From NCBI GenBank assembly GCA_963772335.1, contig CAVYXF010000005.1, positions 496,001-560,000 on the forward strand: 64,000 bases of DNA, written 5' to 3'. The translations under genes were made by a program, and so were the position numbers. The notes below the pieces were generated by a model that ran no database searches, was not told the DNA's origin, and saw nothing but the letters and a program-made list of their open reading frames with translations. Every line of letters starts with the position of its first letter. The first letter of the stretch is position 1. Of this stretch, positions 28,101 through 36,930 are shown in pieces. The DNA is from CAVYXF01 sp963772335 (lineage in GTDB: Bacteria > Pseudomonadota > Alphaproteobacteria > Rhizobiales > Rhodomicrobiaceae).

Positions 28101-31100
28101 CGACAATAACGGCGACGGTCACGTCGACAACATCAATTTCGACGGCGTGGACGCGGCGATCACCACGACCGGCGAGCGGATAATGAGCATCGTCGACACG
28201 GGCGTCGGCGTGCTGACGGCCGTTGCGACCGTGGCTTCGTTCACGCCACTCGCCCCGATCGCAGCGCCTGTTGCTTTCGCCGGCGGCACCTATCTCGGCG
28301 TTCGCGGTGCCATGCACCTCGGGGAAATGCATGAGCACGGACAGTCATGGAACGGCCGCGAGGGCTACATGGAGATGGCCGGCGTCGCGGCCGCTCTCCT
28401 GCCTCTGGGAGCCGGAGCGATCCGGGCCGGGTATCTTTTCCGCTCCGGCATGGAGGCGACGGCCGCCATGCGGACCGGCTTTGGCGCTTTCTACGTCAAG
28501 AATCCAATGATGAGGCTGTTCCCGGCGCCCTACGTCGCCGATGGCCAAATGCTGATGGCGTCCGGGGGGCGGGCACTTAGCGTAGCGAAGGGCTTTGACA
28601 CCGCGGCGATGGCGATCGGCACGCCGCTGCTTGCCACGTCAGCCCACGACACCCTCGTCAACTGGAATGCGATGTCCGGCTGGGAAAGGACGAGCAGTCT
28701 GCTCAATGTCTTTTCCGGCTTCTACGCCACGGGCATGGGCGCTCACAACTGGCTCGCGGCCCGGCGCGGGGACGGGCAGGAAGCTTTCCCGTCACAGCCC
28801 GATCCATTCGCGGATGGGGATCCGGCCGTCATTCCTGCCGGCGATACCGATCCAGCCGTTCGTCCTGCAACGGCGAGCTATACCGGCAAGCAGGTCGCAA
28901 ACCTGACCGCGGCGCACTGGAACGCGTTCACCGAGGCCGAGATACGTGCCATCCCCGCTGACCATGTGACCCAGATCAGGGTCGATCAGGTCGCTTTACT
29001 TTCCACGGATACTATAGGCGCCTTCACCGGCGATCAGATGGCGGCACTGCCGCCCAATCGGCTGCGGCAACTCACTGAGGCGCAGATTGGCGCCATTGCG
29101 CGGGAGAGCCTCGCCAGCATCGCGCCCCACCGCCTCGCCGCGATGAGCAAGGAGCAGTTCGCCGCGATCACCCGCGAGCAGCAGGGCTACCTGACGGTGC
29201 AGCAACTCAGCAAGGTCACGCCCGATCAACTCGCGGCCATGACGGCCGAACAGCTCGGCGGCTTTACACCGGAGCAGCGGCACGCCTTCTCGCCGCGCCA
29301 GATGAGTAAGCTGGGCACCGAACAGCTTGCTGCGCTGAATGACCCGTGGCTGCGAACGCCCTACGGCACGGTTGCTGTGAACTACGAGCCGGTGACCGTG
29401 GCCACTCCGTACAGAGACAAGCCCTGGAGTGCGCTAACCGCCGAAGAGTTCGCCAGCGTACCCGGCCAGCGCCTTGCGCGCGTTTCTCCCGAACAGCTAG
29501 AGCGGGTGTCACCCGAGGTTTTTGCTGCCGTGGCCAGAGAGCAGCAACTCTGGCTCACGCCCCATCAACTGACCGGCGTGACCCGCGATCAGCTCGCTGC
29601 ACTCGATGTGCTGCAACTGGCCGCCTTCTCGCCCGAACAGCGGGCCGTGTTCACGCCAAAGCAGCTTAGCGGCCTCAATGAAGCTCAGGCCGGCGCGCTG
29701 ACCTGGCCGTGGTTCAACCTTAGCTTTGGCCCGCGGTCGACGGCCGATATCATGGCCCACCCGCGCAATCTGTTTAATCCCATCGAATTGCCCGGTGTGC
29801 CCTCGGGTGAGCCGGCCTCGCCGGTCCATGAAGTGTCTCACTTCTATCCAGGACGCAACATTCATACGATGGCGACACTCAACGGCGTCGAGGTCGGAGC
29901 CCGCATCCTCACGCAGAACGATCGCATCGTGCTGGTTACCGGCTTCTCTGTCGCCAAAGGCATGCCGGAGACCGACGGCCCGCCCGGCACGGCGCTGCTC
30001 GGGCGTGCCCTGCGCCTGGCAGGCAAGGAGGTGACTTACGTCACCGACCGGGCGAATGCCCCGATCCTGCGCGCCGTGCTGGAGGCATTGGGCGAGCCGA
30101 CGACGAATGTGGAGGTGTTCAGCGCCCCGCATTTCGGACCGTTCGCGAGCCGAAGAGCTGCAAGGCTTCTGAATCGGATCCAGCCGGATGCCGTCATGTC
30201 CATCGAACTTCCCGGACGCAGTATCGACGGCAAGCGGCGAAATATGCGAGGTGTGGTTATCGACGGCTTCAACGCGCCACTTGACGCCATTGTGCTGGAG
30301 GCCAACAAGCGCAGCAATATCGTGACCCTGGGTGTGGGCGATGGTGGCAACGAATCCGGCATGGGCGTTGTCCGCGATCTCGTGCCTGCAGCGCTCGACG
30401 GCAGCAATATGGCCTCGAATGTGCCGGTCGACTATCTTATCACCGCCAGCGTTTCTAACTGGGGTGCCGAGGCAGTGGCCGCCGTCTTCGTGCGGATGCT
30501 TGGGCAGCCGGAGCTGCTGCACACGCCGGAGCAGCAGCATCTGGCGCTCTCCGCGGCAGCCGATGCGGGCGCGGTCGATGGCGTCACGCGAATGCAAGTG
30601 GCGAGCGCCGATGGTCTATCCTGGGAAGCGCATCAGGGCTGGCACATCCTGCGCGAAAAGGCCCTGGATGTCACAGCCTTCGAGCCGATCTTTATCACCT
30701 TGATGGACTCCAGCGACGGCGGCCTCTATGCGGGCAGGACCTATGGAGACATCCTGGTCGATGCGACCGGCCGGCGCCTCGTGCGCATCTTCGGACTCGA
30801 TCACGGCAACGCGCCTTATGGTAAGATCGCAGTCAATCCGGAGAGAGGACCGGTCGAGATCGGCAGGCTCACCAACAACGTTCTGCAGGTGCTCAATCAC
30901 GCGCTGAGAAACTCGTCGTCGAGCACGACGATTGCGATGGCCTGCAACACTGCGTGCACCGGTATCGGCTTCGATGCAAATCTGGGTGATGCCAATGTCA
31001 TTAACCTGGTGCAGATAACGGCTCGGGAAATGGTCAGGCGCAACAGCAGCGGCCAGTATGTTTATGGGGATCACCCAGTGTCGCTGTCGACGAGCGGCAC

Positions 31101-33180
31101 GGAGGATGTTCATGCTTATCGCGACGAGGTGATGTCGCTCGATCCCAATGTTTCTCTCACCGAAATCGGGGCGAGCGAAAGGGAGATTCCCGGCACTCAA
31201 GGGAAACTCACGCCCGACCTGGCCGATATTGTCAACCGGCTGAGAAGGAGCGATAAGCCATCGGACGCAGAGATTCGAAGCGCTGTCGACTTCTACGTCG
31301 ACCAGATGCCGACCGACGCGACGTCAGTCTGGCTGACTTGCACACACTATCCGGCGCTCAGGAGCTACATCGAAGCGTCGCTCGCGCGCCGGGGCATGAA
31401 CATTCCCGTGATCGATCCGATGCCGTTCCAGGTGCGTGAGACGATCAATCGGCTTGGCATCGAAACGATCGAGCGGCGACCTGCACACTTCCAGCGCTCG
31501 CGACCGCCGATTGTCATCACCAGTGGCGAGCTTGGTTTCCGCGATGCGACGGGACAGGCGATCACCGCCGCCGATGGGACGCCGTTCAGGGTCAAAGACA
31601 GCGAGGTGGAGAGCACCTTGCGCGCGCATCCGGACTGGAGCGTTGTCGACGATCAGCTTACCTCGGCGCGCGCCGTCCTTGAACGCGAGGACGTCAGGAT
31701 CATTCACGTCGACGACTTCGCCAATGTCTCCGACGCGAAGATGGCCGAGATCCGGCACGCGATTTACCGGGCGAATAACCCCCAGGATGGCACGCTGCAC
31801 GAGCTCTCCGTGCGGATGTACAGCTTCGTTGACAGCGACGGAAAGCCTGTTCTGGGAGCTGACGATAAGCCGCTGTCAATCAGACAGAATGAAGTGGAAT
31901 CGACACTCCGTCAGCACAATGATTGGCGCGTCGATCCGAGTGCCCCGGAAGGCAAGTGGGTGCCGATTGAGGCCATCGTGAGGGATGCCGAGATCGCAGC
32001 CTACAAGGAGATCGACGCGCAGCTCCAGGACCAGGGCGGCTTCCAGCGTGTTTACGAAAACGTGCTTCGCGCGATCGCCGGCTACGGCCCAGTCCCGGAG
32101 GCTGGCTCCGCTCCCGCCGGGCCTTCGCCGACGCCGCCGAGCGGTTGGCGGGTGACACTGCGGAATTTCGGGCCGCAATTCGGCGAGTACGGGGCGTTGC
32201 TCGCCACGACCACCACGCTGGCCGCAACAGTTCCGCCGCAATATCTCATGCTTGCGAATGGCGCGGCCTGGGTGATGCGCGGTCTCGGCACATTGCCGAT
32301 GGCGCTCGCGCCGAAGCGGTTTGGCATGAACCCGGAAACGGGGCGGGTTAACACCAATGCGGGCAGGATACTGCGCGCGTGGAACGGCATGACTTTCATT
32401 GCCAACGGCGCTTATCACAGCTTCACCTACTCAAATCTGTCCGGGGTGCCCTCCAACCAGCTCTATGCAGTCTCCGATCACGGGTCGCTGTTCCAGAACA
32501 TTCACGAGGCGCGCACCGGGGATACCACATCACCGCCGAGATGGGCGCGGCTCACCACGCTCGGCTTCGCAAATGCAGCAAACGTCGCTCTGATGCCGAT
32601 CTTCTCGATCCCCGCGGGCTTTGCGGCCTGGGGGCCGAATATCCTGTTCGGCGGCGGAACGGCCTTTCTGACCTACAAGGCAATGGGAGGCAAGGCCGGA
32701 ACTCCGACCCACACGCGTATTGCGAATGGCGCGACCGCGGTCGGGCTGATGGCGTTCGGTGTCAACTATGTTCTCACCGTCGCGTTGCCGAGGCTAAACG
32801 GACAACAGCCGCAGGCCGGCCTGCCGGCGCAGGCGATCAAATCGCAAGCCGGGGATCAGCAACAGCAGCTCGTCCAACTCGAGGACGGTGTCTATCTGGA
32901 CCAGCTTGGACATATCGTTCTTGGCCCCGACGCCATTACGACCAACCAGGTGGGCTTCGATCCCGATCTGCTGGCGCCGGTCGGCAGCCTGGAGCAGAAG
33001 CTGTTTGGCCTGGGAGAAGACGGGAAGGTGATCGTGATGAGCGGCGATACGCTCTGGCAGATCGCCCAGCGCTTCTATGGCAACGGCGCCGACTATGTGG
33101 AGATCGTTCGCAATAATCGCGGTCAGATCAGCGACCCCGACCTGATCTATCCGGACCAGCAGTTCAGGATATTTGCCTGA
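25186..33180 (+). CDS. Giant multidomain protein with D-glutamate cyclase, glutamate racemase and LysM domains
   Basis: 2664 residues, no signal peptide. In order: Gln/Ala-rich coiled-coil N-terminus (about 20-80); EF-hand loops at 896-907 (DKNHDGQITRDE, complete) and 973-984 (last acidic position is Asn); hydrophobic stretch about 1000-1045; LTxxQ-type repeats about 1240-1512; a DUF4392 (D-glutamate cyclase-like) domain about 1555-1770 with TDGPPG, GDGGNESGMG and SNWG; a MurI-like racemase domain about 1830-2105 with MDSSDGG, PYG, ACNT (Cys 1920) and CTHYP (Cys 2052, His 2054); two similar 41-residue units (about 2114-2154, 2211-2251); hydrophobic segments; a C-terminal LysM (about 2615-2664). 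ATG 25186 follows GAGGG. Position inside the T3SS locus suggests a secreted substrate or peptidoglycan-acting accessory; function is unknown. Confidence 0.85.
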   Translation: MLDAAGGVGGSARVMTDAEMLVQQKRYHAQQIAQQQRQAQQAQAATATKTARQQANTALGNYRGKVRNHQQHWAAQNHHRYRTEQEAYTAWKTAWDSSSEGQEAEQMLAPYIANYSAAVQHELRLTAQNTGGDQAAINSAVNHRVAELKAEGTGGTPEDTALDGVVDEAAGQVNSELPELRQARIDVHDQIGAYNQAQTNLNNVLDRRDRALRSVHNMGLREEIRDSFQDEVETAQTAFDTATTTLRTSLTNEWSIAIADGVLSSAQQSLANLKALPPQIRNAERGDVLRALGNAQHQRSEVLAGHYEALQYASPSQIDDVVRSVMFAHPELLALESDRGMPFGMEIFIQGEVLKHRPEIDTNMALLPSIAADPKTPQWMKDLIAKDPVSAALIASLEIKGPNNTEIEVYSLAAEGDEKHLAEASPLTFALLKYAGGTLEMPASTLADPQPADFLRYGQEALAKAFEQLNSIEGKTPQQIAEDQQKISDLQLTVLASGNVRIGYLRGEWQRVTALESPGQSVDKIMNEYLDPEDFNNPDYEAKTEVGKFMKELSINMQAAALVPGLQGQIWDAIGGDIKTYIGQQADYIQAHYGDEQELPAAVGEWQKQMAQFAPPPVADAIIDVTVSEFSPTMIGRMGGGRMTDGLQLLADRAGREGGDKIADWATAVSGDDAYSVPLRDLLSVKEDGTGITLGRSLLTEIAGDGADRYALEEMRSWFEASASDVSKDQAEQVSSEQVKLFDENRNQKLQDIFDGALRDNGDVFTQRLNFGTDPASDNEYGHRLGLTPDNPDADVSNGEALYTDPGKLEKIQTLKQIDWISRGSNLPVDVDSLIPIIVRGDPLPQDENLKKINQIRDWIEEVGGEEATITFTPAIYTSETRGGVQAQYLIRVEGDKNHDGQITRDETTTPGVRGSGSKHLDDEDMVIDASAVIDDNPAWKYNDFGDFQKDNKRLDDHGRLYMVNTDDLLLHDNNGDGHVDNINFDGVDAAITTTGERIMSIVDTGVGVLTAVATVASFTPLAPIAAPVAFAGGTYLGVRGAMHLGEMHEHGQSWNGREGYMEMAGVAAALLPLGAGAIRAGYLFRSGMEATAAMRTGFGAFYVKNPMMRLFPAPYVADGQMLMASGGRALSVAKGFDTAAMAIGTPLLATSAHDTLVNWNAMSGWERTSSLLNVFSGFYATGMGAHNWLAARRGDGQEAFPSQPDPFADGDPAVIPAGDTDPAVRPATASYTGKQVANLTAAHWNAFTEAEIRAIPADHVTQIRVDQVALLSTDTIGAFTGDQMAALPPNRLRQLTEAQIGAIARESLASIAPHRLAAMSKEQFAAITREQQGYLTVQQLSKVTPDQLAAMTAEQLGGFTPEQRHAFSPRQMSKLGTEQLAALNDPWLRTPYGTVAVNYEPVTVATPYRDKPWSALTAEEFASVPGQRLARVSPEQLERVSPEVFAAVAREQQLWLTPHQLTGVTRDQLAALDVLQLAAFSPEQRAVFTPKQLSGLNEAQAGALTWPWFNLSFGPRSTADIMAHPRNLFNPIELPGVPSGEPASPVHEVSHFYPGRNIHTMATLNGVEVGARILTQNDRIVLVTGFSVAKGMPETDGPPGTALLGRALRLAGKEVTYVTDRANAPILRAVLEALGEPTTNVEVFSAPHFGPFASRRAARLLNRIQPDAVMSIELPGRSIDGKRRNMRGVVIDGFNAPLDAIVLEANKRSNIVTLGVGDGGNESGMGVVRDLVPAALDGSNMASNVPVDYLITASVSNWGAEAVAAVFVRMLGQPELLHTPEQQHLALSAAADAGAVDGVTRMQVASADGLSWEAHQGWHILREKALDVTAFEPIFITLMDSSDGGLYAGRTYGDILVDATGRRLVRIFGLDHGNAPYGKIAVNPERGPVEIGRLTNNVLQVLNHALRNSSSSTTIAMACNTACTGIGFDANLGDANVINLVQITAREMVRRNSSGQYVYGDHPVSLSTSGTEDVHAYRDEVMSLDPNVSLTEIGASEREIPGTQGKLTPDLADIVNRLRRSDKPSDAEIRSAVDFYVDQMPTDATSVWLTCTHYPALRSYIEASLARRGMNIPVIDPMPFQVRETINRLGIETIERRPAHFQRSRPPIVITSGELGFRDATGQAITAADGTPFRVKDSEVESTLRAHPDWSVVDDQLTSARAVLEREDVRIIHVDDFANVSDAKMAEIRHAIYRANNPQDGTLHELSVRMYSFVDSDGKPVLGADDKPLSIRQNEVESTLRQHNDWRVDPSAPEGKWVPIEAIVRDAEIAAYKEIDAQLQDQGGFQRVYENVLRAIAGYGPVPEAGSAPAGPSPTPPSGWRVTLRNFGPQFGEYGALLATTTTLAATVPPQYLMLANGAAWVMRGLGTLPMALAPKRFGMNPETGRVNTNAGRILRAWNGMTFIANGAYHSFTYSNLSGVPSNQLYAVSDHGSLFQNIHEARTGDTTSPPRWARLTTLGFANAANVALMPIFSIPAGFAAWGPNILFGGGTAFLTYKAMGGKAGTPTHTRIANGATAVGLMAFGVNYVLTVALPRLNGQQPQAGLPAQAIKSQAGDQQQQLVQLEDGVYLDQLGHIVLGPDAITTNQVGFDPDLLAPVGSLEQKLFGLGEDGKVIVMSGDTLWQIAQRFYGNGADYVEIVRNNRGQISDPDLIYPDQQFRIFA

Positions 33181-33241
33181 TCGAGAGGACGGGATTAGGG
33201 GGGCGACCCCTATCGGGCGTTCGCCACCCCTCACTCCCCAC

Positions 33242-33260
33242 CCTCTCTCAATGGGAGAGG
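33242..33260. terminator. Possible bidirectional hairpin between convergent genes
   Basis: CCTCTC / GAGAGG stem with a 7-nt loop in the 200-bp gap between the convergent giant gene and sctQ. Weak evidence; nothing else is recognised in the gap. Confidence 0.3.
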
Positions 33261-33382
33261 AAGCGCGGCTGCGACAGCGAGCGCCTTGTTTCATCGCAAG
33301 CTTGTTATGCTTGATTGACGGGCGGCGGATTGCTCCGGTCAACTCTCCAGTCGTGTGTCTGGGGAAAGAAACCAGCGCAATG

Positions 33383-34483
33383 TTACGCGTTGCTCAGCCG
33401 GATCACGCGCACACCGACGGCACTGCCGATTGAGACGACTTCGCCGCGGCCGATGCGGACACCGCCGGCGACGAGATCCAGTCCCTCCTCCAGCGGCCTT
33501 GCCAATTCGAGAAGCGCGCCGGCCTTGAGTTGTGAGACCGCGCTTCTCTCCAGATAGAACCGGCCGAACTCGAAGAACAGACGCACCGGCACCTGCTCCG
33601 GAGCCGCATCAATCGCTGCGGCATGATAGTGGGGCTGACTGTTAAGACTCCATTCGAAGCCGGAAATTGCTGCGCGCTGTGGCTGACCGGACACCCGGTA
33701 TCCGTTTCGCAGCAGCTCCAGAGGTGCGATCAGATGCTCGCCTATGACAGCGACCGCCAGGCCGGCTTGCTTGCAGGATTCATCGACGAGCACGATGTCG
33801 CCCGGCGCCAAGCTTCGCAGCTCGGCAAGGGTTAAATTGACGCTTGCCCAGCGCACGCATACAGGCAGCGGTAGATCGACCGGTGGGTGGTCCTGCTCCG
33901 CCATGTTGCTGAGATAACCAACCAGCTCGCGGAGCTGCTCGGGATAAATTCGCAGGACGCACCAGCTCGGCCCCATTCGCTCCAGCTCGATGCGAAACGG
34001 CAGCATCACCTGCTCTGGGCTGCCGGCTTGCGAACGCACTCGGCTGACGGAGCGGATGGAGAGCGCGCATCCGAGCGCCGCCTCAAGCGCCTCCAATCCA
34101 CTGCGTAGAGCAAACTCCAGTAGAAGAGGCCGGATCGCATCGGAGAGCGCCGGGAGTCGAATATTTGGATCGAGATCGGCGATAATGAGTTCAAGCAGCT
34201 TTTGCGGCAGGATGACGTCGAGTTGCCGATCATCTGCGTCGATCTTTATCGCCCAGGCCTCGGCAATGACTGGCTCGTCCGCCAGCCAGACTGGACTGAG
34301 GCTGAGAGCGCGATTGCCGAGAGACAGGCCGACAACGCTGCGGATGGCATACGCTTCGTTCAGGGCGTCACAGCTCTCGGGCGAGATCGTCTCAAGCAAA
34401 AGGCTCTGCAATCCGCTGTCGTCGGAACGCTGCAATGCGCCGTTTTGCCGGTGCGGCTGAGCAGGAATGCCGTTATCAAGCAT
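33383..34483 (-). CDS. sctQ: T3SS C-ring protein SctQ (RhcQ-like)
   Basis: A 366-residue cytoplasmic protein with a divergent N-terminal half and two SpoA-like domains in the C-terminal half: one around LPLPVCVRWASVNLTLAEL and the last around VPVRLFFEFGRFYLERSAV to IGRGEVVSIG. SctQ builds the sorting-platform pods under the basal body. ATG 34483 is preceded by GGAGAGCGGCG; the frame remains open upstream, but that part is the sctO region in another frame. Start overlaps the sctO end by 8 bp. Confidence 0.9.
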   Translation of the reverse strand: MLDNGIPAQPHRQNGALQRSDDSGLQSLLLETISPESCDALNEAYAIRSVVGLSLGNRALSLSPVWLADEPVIAEAWAIKIDADDRQLDVILPQKLLELIIADLDPNIRLPALSDAIRPLLLEFALRSGLEALEAALGCALSIRSVSRVRSQAGSPEQVMLPFRIELERMGPSWCVLRIYPEQLRELVGYLSNMAEQDHPPVDLPLPVCVRWASVNLTLAELRSLAPGDIVLVDESCKQAGLAVAVIGEHLIAPLELLRNGYRVSGQPQRAAISGFEWSLNSQPHYHAAAIDAAPEQVPVRLFFEFGRFYLERSAVSQLKAGALLELARPLEEGLDLVAGGVRIGRGEVVSIGSAVGVRVIRLSNA

Positions 34484-34997
34484 CGCCGCTCTCCGATGCG
34501 TTTGCCGGTGGGGAAGCCGGGACGGACGGCGAACCGGCAAGATGACCCTCGTCGCTCGCACTTTCGGCAAGCATAAGCTGTCTTCGGTTTTCCCTAACCT
34601 GCATCTGTTCGATAAGCCCGGACATTTTCTCCGCCTGCGCGTGTCTCCTGCGGAATTCCTCTCGCGCGGTGTTGAGATTGGTCTGACAGCCGTCGCGGCG
34701 GTCGATGGCCTGGTTCTCGGCAGCGAGCAGATCCTGACGGCGATCTTCGCGGGCATTGAGGTCTGACTGCAAATTGATGAGGTCGTGGGGGTGCAATTCA
34801 TGCCCCATAAGCTGGGCCAAGCTCTGTTGTTCGTGCAAGCGGGACTGCTGCGCGTGATTGAGCACCGCCTGGTTCGCCGCAGCCAACTCCTGCTGAGCGC
34901 AAGCTAGCGTATTGCCGCGAGCAACAACGATATTCATCGCCTTCTCCTCGCGGTGACGGCGCAGCCGCAGTAGTTTGGCGAGATCGCCTGGCGTCAT
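34476..34997 (-). CDS. sctO: T3SS ATPase stalk protein SctO (YscO-like)
   Basis: A 173-residue, almost entirely coiled-coil protein rich in Gln, Arg, Glu and Ala, with a Pro/Ser-rich tail. Size, predicted coiled coil and place between sctN and sctQ are the standard marks of SctO/FliJ, which sits in the ATPase hexamer and links it to SctV. Its start overlaps the sctN stop by 4 bp and its end overlaps the sctQ start. Sequence alone is not diagnostic. Confidence 0.8.
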   Translation of the reverse strand: MTPGDLAKLLRLRRHREEKAMNIVVARGNTLACAQQELAAANQAVLNHAQQSRLHEQQSLAQLMGHELHPHDLINLQSDLNAREDRRQDLLAAENQAIDRRDGCQTNLNTAREEFRRRHAQAEKMSGLIEQMQVRENRRQLMLAESASDEGHLAGSPSVPASPPANASESGDA

Positions 34998-36340
34998 TGA
35001 GCGAGCTCCCGCAATTGACGGCCGATGTCATTGAAGTTGATGCGTTGATCGGAAGGCTGCCGGAGGAAGCCGTTGATGCGCTCGATCTTATTCACCGCCT
35101 CATCCGCGACCTTGTCACTGCCGGGCTGGTACTCACCGACACGCACCAGCAGTTCCACCTCATTGTAGCGCGCCATCAATGCGCGAACGTGAACGGCATC
35201 GCGCCTGTGCTGCTGCGGAATCACCAGATCCATGAGCCGCGATCGGCTGCGCAGCACATCGACCGCCGGGAAATGATTGCGCTGGGCGAGTTCGGGCGAG
35301 AGGATGACGTGACCGTCGAGGATCGCCTGGACTTCCTCGGCGATCGGATCGAGCGTTCCGTCGCCCTCCACAAGTATTGAATAGATGCCCGTGATCGAGC
35401 CGCACGTCGTCGGCCCAGCACGCTCGAGCAAACGAGGCAGGGCCGCGAAGATCGACGGCGGAAAACCGCGGCGGGTCGGGGGCTCACCGGCAGCCAGGCC
35501 AATCTCGCGCTGCGCCCTGGCGAAGCGGGTGATGCTGTCGATGAGCAGCAGCACGTTCTTGCCCTGATCGCGGAAATATTCGGCGATGGTCGTTGCTGCG
35601 TAGGCGGCCTTGACGCGCTCCATCGCCGGCCGATCGGACGTGGCAACGACGAGCACCGCCTTGGCGCGGGTGTCTGGGCCGAGCTGGCGATCCCAAAACT
35701 CGCGCACCTCCCGGCCGCGCTCCCCGATAAGGCCGACAACAACGATGTCAGCGTCGGTGTTCCGCGCGATTTCCGCGATAATCGTCGATTTGCCGACCCC
35801 CGGCTCACCGAAAATGCCGACGCGCTGGCCGCGGCCGCAGGTGAGCAGCGCATCGATCGATCGGATGCCGAGCAGCACCGGCTCATTGATCAGCGTGCGG
35901 TCGAAGGGCAGGGGTGGGCCCGCATTGACAGGGTAGCTTGCCTGGCCGCCGGCCGGCGGCCAGGGGAGGCCATCGAGTGGTTCACCGACACCGCTGATGG
36001 TGCGACCGAGAAGTCCCGGGCCAGCCGGGATCCGCAACTCATCACCGGTCGGCACGACCTCGGTCAAAGCCGAAAGCCCCGCCATTTCACCGATCGGCGT
36101 CAGGATCGAGGTGCCCTCGCTCAGCCCGACTACCTCGGCCAAAATGCGGCGGCCGTTGGAGGGATCGATCAGGAGGCACAATTCGCCCAAGCGGACATCT
36201 GTCGCCGTTGCGTGAATCACCACGCCGAGCAGGCGCTTCACCCGCCCTCTGACACGGCGCGGCTCGATCTCGCGCACCACCCCATGCATGCGCTCCAGAA
36301 TGGCGCCAAGGTTATCGCTCTGGGCGGCTGGCCTCGTCAC
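34994..36340 (-). CDS. sctN: T3SS ATPase SctN
   Basis: A 448-residue FliI/YscN-type ATPase. Walker A GEPGVGKST, the downstream VVGLIGERGREVREF segment and Walker B LLLIDSITRFARAQREIGLA are clear, as is the N-terminal beta-barrel with the GLLGRTISGVGEPLDG region. It powers unfolding and chaperone release at the export gate. The GTG start at 36340 overlaps the sctL stop (GTGA). Confidence 0.97.
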   Translation of the reverse strand: MTRPAAQSDNLGAILERMHGVVREIEPRRVRGRVKRLLGVVIHATATDVRLGELCLLIDPSNGRRILAEVVGLSEGTSILTPIGEMAGLSALTEVVPTGDELRIPAGPGLLGRTISGVGEPLDGLPWPPAGGQASYPVNAGPPLPFDRTLINEPVLLGIRSIDALLTCGRGQRVGIFGEPGVGKSTIIAEIARNTDADIVVVGLIGERGREVREFWDRQLGPDTRAKAVLVVATSDRPAMERVKAAYAATTIAEYFRDQGKNVLLLIDSITRFARAQREIGLAAGEPPTRRGFPPSIFAALPRLLERAGPTTCGSITGIYSILVEGDGTLDPIAEEVQAILDGHVILSPELAQRNHFPAVDVLRSRSRLMDLVIPQQHRRDAVHVRALMARYNEVELLVRVGEYQPGSDKVADEAVNKIERINGFLRQPSDQRINFNDIGRQLRELAQ

Positions 36341-36930
36341 GCTTTCAGCCCCCGATCGATCCGTTTCATCGCTTCGGCAATGGCCTCGAGCTGCGTCTCG
36401 ATGGAAGCCTCAACGACAGCACTTTCGGTGGCGAGCACGCAACTGCGCGTATCGAGACGAGGATCAGCCTCGAGGGTGATCATCGGGGCGTCATCGGCTC
36501 CGGCGAGCAGATCGGCGAGGGCGACGCGTAGATAGGTCTCCGCCGAGGGATGAATCCGAAGCGTGACGGCCTTTAACTGGCGAAACTCCGCGAGCGCGTT
36601 TCGCGCCGACCTTGCGACGAGTTCGGCATCGTCGAACACGCCCAGCACCTTTCGCACGATGTCAAATGCAAGCTGTCCCAGCTCAGGCTCGACCGACGCC
36701 AGATACTGGTCGACTTTTGCAGCCGTTTGCAGCACGAGCGCGCTCGCTTCCTTGGCTCCCGCGACCCTGCCGTCCGCATAGCCTCGCGCACGCTCCATGG
36801 CGTGAACGCGCTCCACCTCGGCCAGGAACTGAAAGCCATCACGCCACGCCTGCTCCTGTGCCGCCCGGATGATCTTTAGACCGGGAGCCTTTGGCAGTTG
36901 GTCCAAGGCAAGCGCACCGTCATCAGGCAT
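36337..36930 (-). CDS. sctL: T3SS stator protein SctL (NolV/RhcL-like)
   Basis: A 197-residue FliH/YscL family protein, regulator and peripheral stalk of the ATPase. Helical N-terminal region with GYADGRVAGAKEAS, then a V1/F1 stalk-like C-terminal domain (VKAVTLRIHPSAE-type region). ATG 36930 is preceded by a perfect GGAGGTGAGA site. It overlaps sctK upstream and sctN downstream. The frame stays open upstream, but that is sctK in another frame. Confidence 0.9.
   Translation of the reverse strand: MPDDGALALDQLPKAPGLKIIRAAQEQAWRDGFQFLAEVERVHAMERARGYADGRVAGAKEASALVLQTAAKVDQYLASVEPELGQLAFDIVRKVLGVFDDAELVARSARNALAEFRQLKAVTLRIHPSAETYLRVALADLLAGADDAPMITLEADPRLDTRSCVLATESAVVEASIETQLEAIAEAMKRIDRGLKA

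Noticed and set aside
27265..28338. Long minus-strand open frame within the giant gene
   Set aside because: Antisense shadow; the plus-strand frame carries EF-hand loops at the same place.
28900..29720. CRISPR-like or tandem DNA repeat
   Set aside because: The periodicity is at protein level (LTxxQ units) with diverged codons and no identical spaced repeats.
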